A DNA stretch of 64,000 nt from contig NZ_LR134117.1 in assembly GCF_900635445.1 (NCBI RefSeq), positions 4,588,001 through 4,652,000 on the forward strand, written 5' to 3'. Below, one piece after another: positions 63,815 through 64,000 of this stretch (position 1 is the first letter of the stretch; every line of letters starts with the position of its first letter). The position numbers and the translations under genes were made by a program. Below the pieces are notes generated by a model that did no database searches, was not told the DNA's origin, and was given only the letters and a program-made list of their open reading frames with translations. Origin of the DNA: Serratia odorifera (GTDB taxonomy: Bacteria; Pseudomonadota; Gammaproteobacteria; Enterobacterales; Enterobacteriaceae).

Positions 63815-64000
63815 CTACAGGCGTCCGGCCTGAGCGGCTATCGCCTGCGCTTCTTGCTGCCAGCCGGTAGCCAAGGCGCGCACCAACGCATCGTAGCCGT
63901 CTTCCTGCTGTGTCAGCTCCAGATTGAACGGCCGCTTGACCACCCGATCCTGATGTTTCAGCACCCATTCGCCACGGATAATGGCCTTGCCGTCATAACG
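63815..64000 (-). CDS. pqiC: PqiC lipoprotein, C-terminal end (cut by window)
   Basis: The last 61 residues of an outer-membrane lipoprotein of the paraquat-inducible PqiABC lipid-transport system. The segment GEWVLKHQDRVVKRPFNLELTQQEDGYDALVRALATGWQQEAQ matches the PqiC (YmbA) ending. The rest, and pqiA-pqiB, lie beyond the window. Order pqiC-rmf-fabA is as in E. coli. Confidence 0.9.
   Translation of the reverse strand, partial: RYDGKAIIRGEWVLKHQDRVVKRPFNLELTQQEDGYDALVRALATGWQQEAQAIAAQAGRL

Noticed and set aside
1..64000. CRISPR arrays, insertion sequences, prophage or integron parts
   Set aside because: No regularly spaced repeats, transposase, integrase or terminal inverted repeats were seen.

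Overview
The window is enterobacterial chromosome, almost certainly Serratia. The gene at 3543-4340 is close to the well-known Serratia marcescens secreted nuclease, and from about 44 kb to the end the gene order is the conserved enterobacterial block yccA-tusE-yccX-rlmI-hspQ-yccU-yccT-mgsA-helD-yccF-yccS-sxy-sulA-ompA-matP-ycbZ-fabA-rmf-pqiC. I see no prophage, insertion sequence, CRISPR array or integrase. The species cannot be settled from the sequence alone.

Layout. 1-3.3 kb: the C-terminal part of potassium transporter trkH, then a BetT-type choline/betaine transporter. 3.5-4.3 kb: nuclease gene nucA behind a LexA box. 4.4-8.3 kb: L-rhamnose operon rhaBADM (minus strand). 8.5-13.5 kb: a complete peptide/nickel-type ABC transporter next to the sulfur regulator cbl. 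15.0-18.6 kb: chaC, chaB and chaA with a Fur-box-preceded ferric-siderophore reductase inserted among them. 18.7-23.3 kb: lpxO, a phoH-like gene and the PQQ receptor pqqU. 23.7-29.5 kb: rhaS, rhaR, rhaT, rhiN and rhiT. 29.8-41.1 kb: a galactan locus, ganR, ganL, an orphan PTS EIIB, ganB, ganA, ganG, ganF, ganE and ganK. 41.2-43.9 kb: a DUF2157/GDYXXLXY membrane pair. 44 kb onward: tRNA-Ser and the housekeeping block, with an acyltransferase gene inserted after yccX and a regulator-plus-KAS II pair inserted after fabA.

How the genes work together. The 23.7-41.1 kb region is a pectin rhamnogalacturonan-I side-chain programme. GanA cuts beta-1,4-galactan in the periplasm, GanL and GanEFGK import the oligomers, and GanB releases galactose. 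RhiT imports unsaturated rhamnogalacturonides, RhiN splits them, and the rhamnose enters RhaT/RhaBADM metabolism under RhaS/RhaR. A motif shared by the rhaB and rhiT upstream regions suggests that RhaS controls both. The rhamnose genes are split into two groups about 15 kb apart.

Data quality. Ten single-base insertions or deletions, nearly all in homopolymer runs, break nine genes (trkH, chaA, rhaS, ganL, ganE, yccT twice, sulA, ompA and an HxlR regulator). Restoring one base at each site gives proteins of normal family length. Sequencing error is the likeliest cause, and I annotate these genes at full restored extent.
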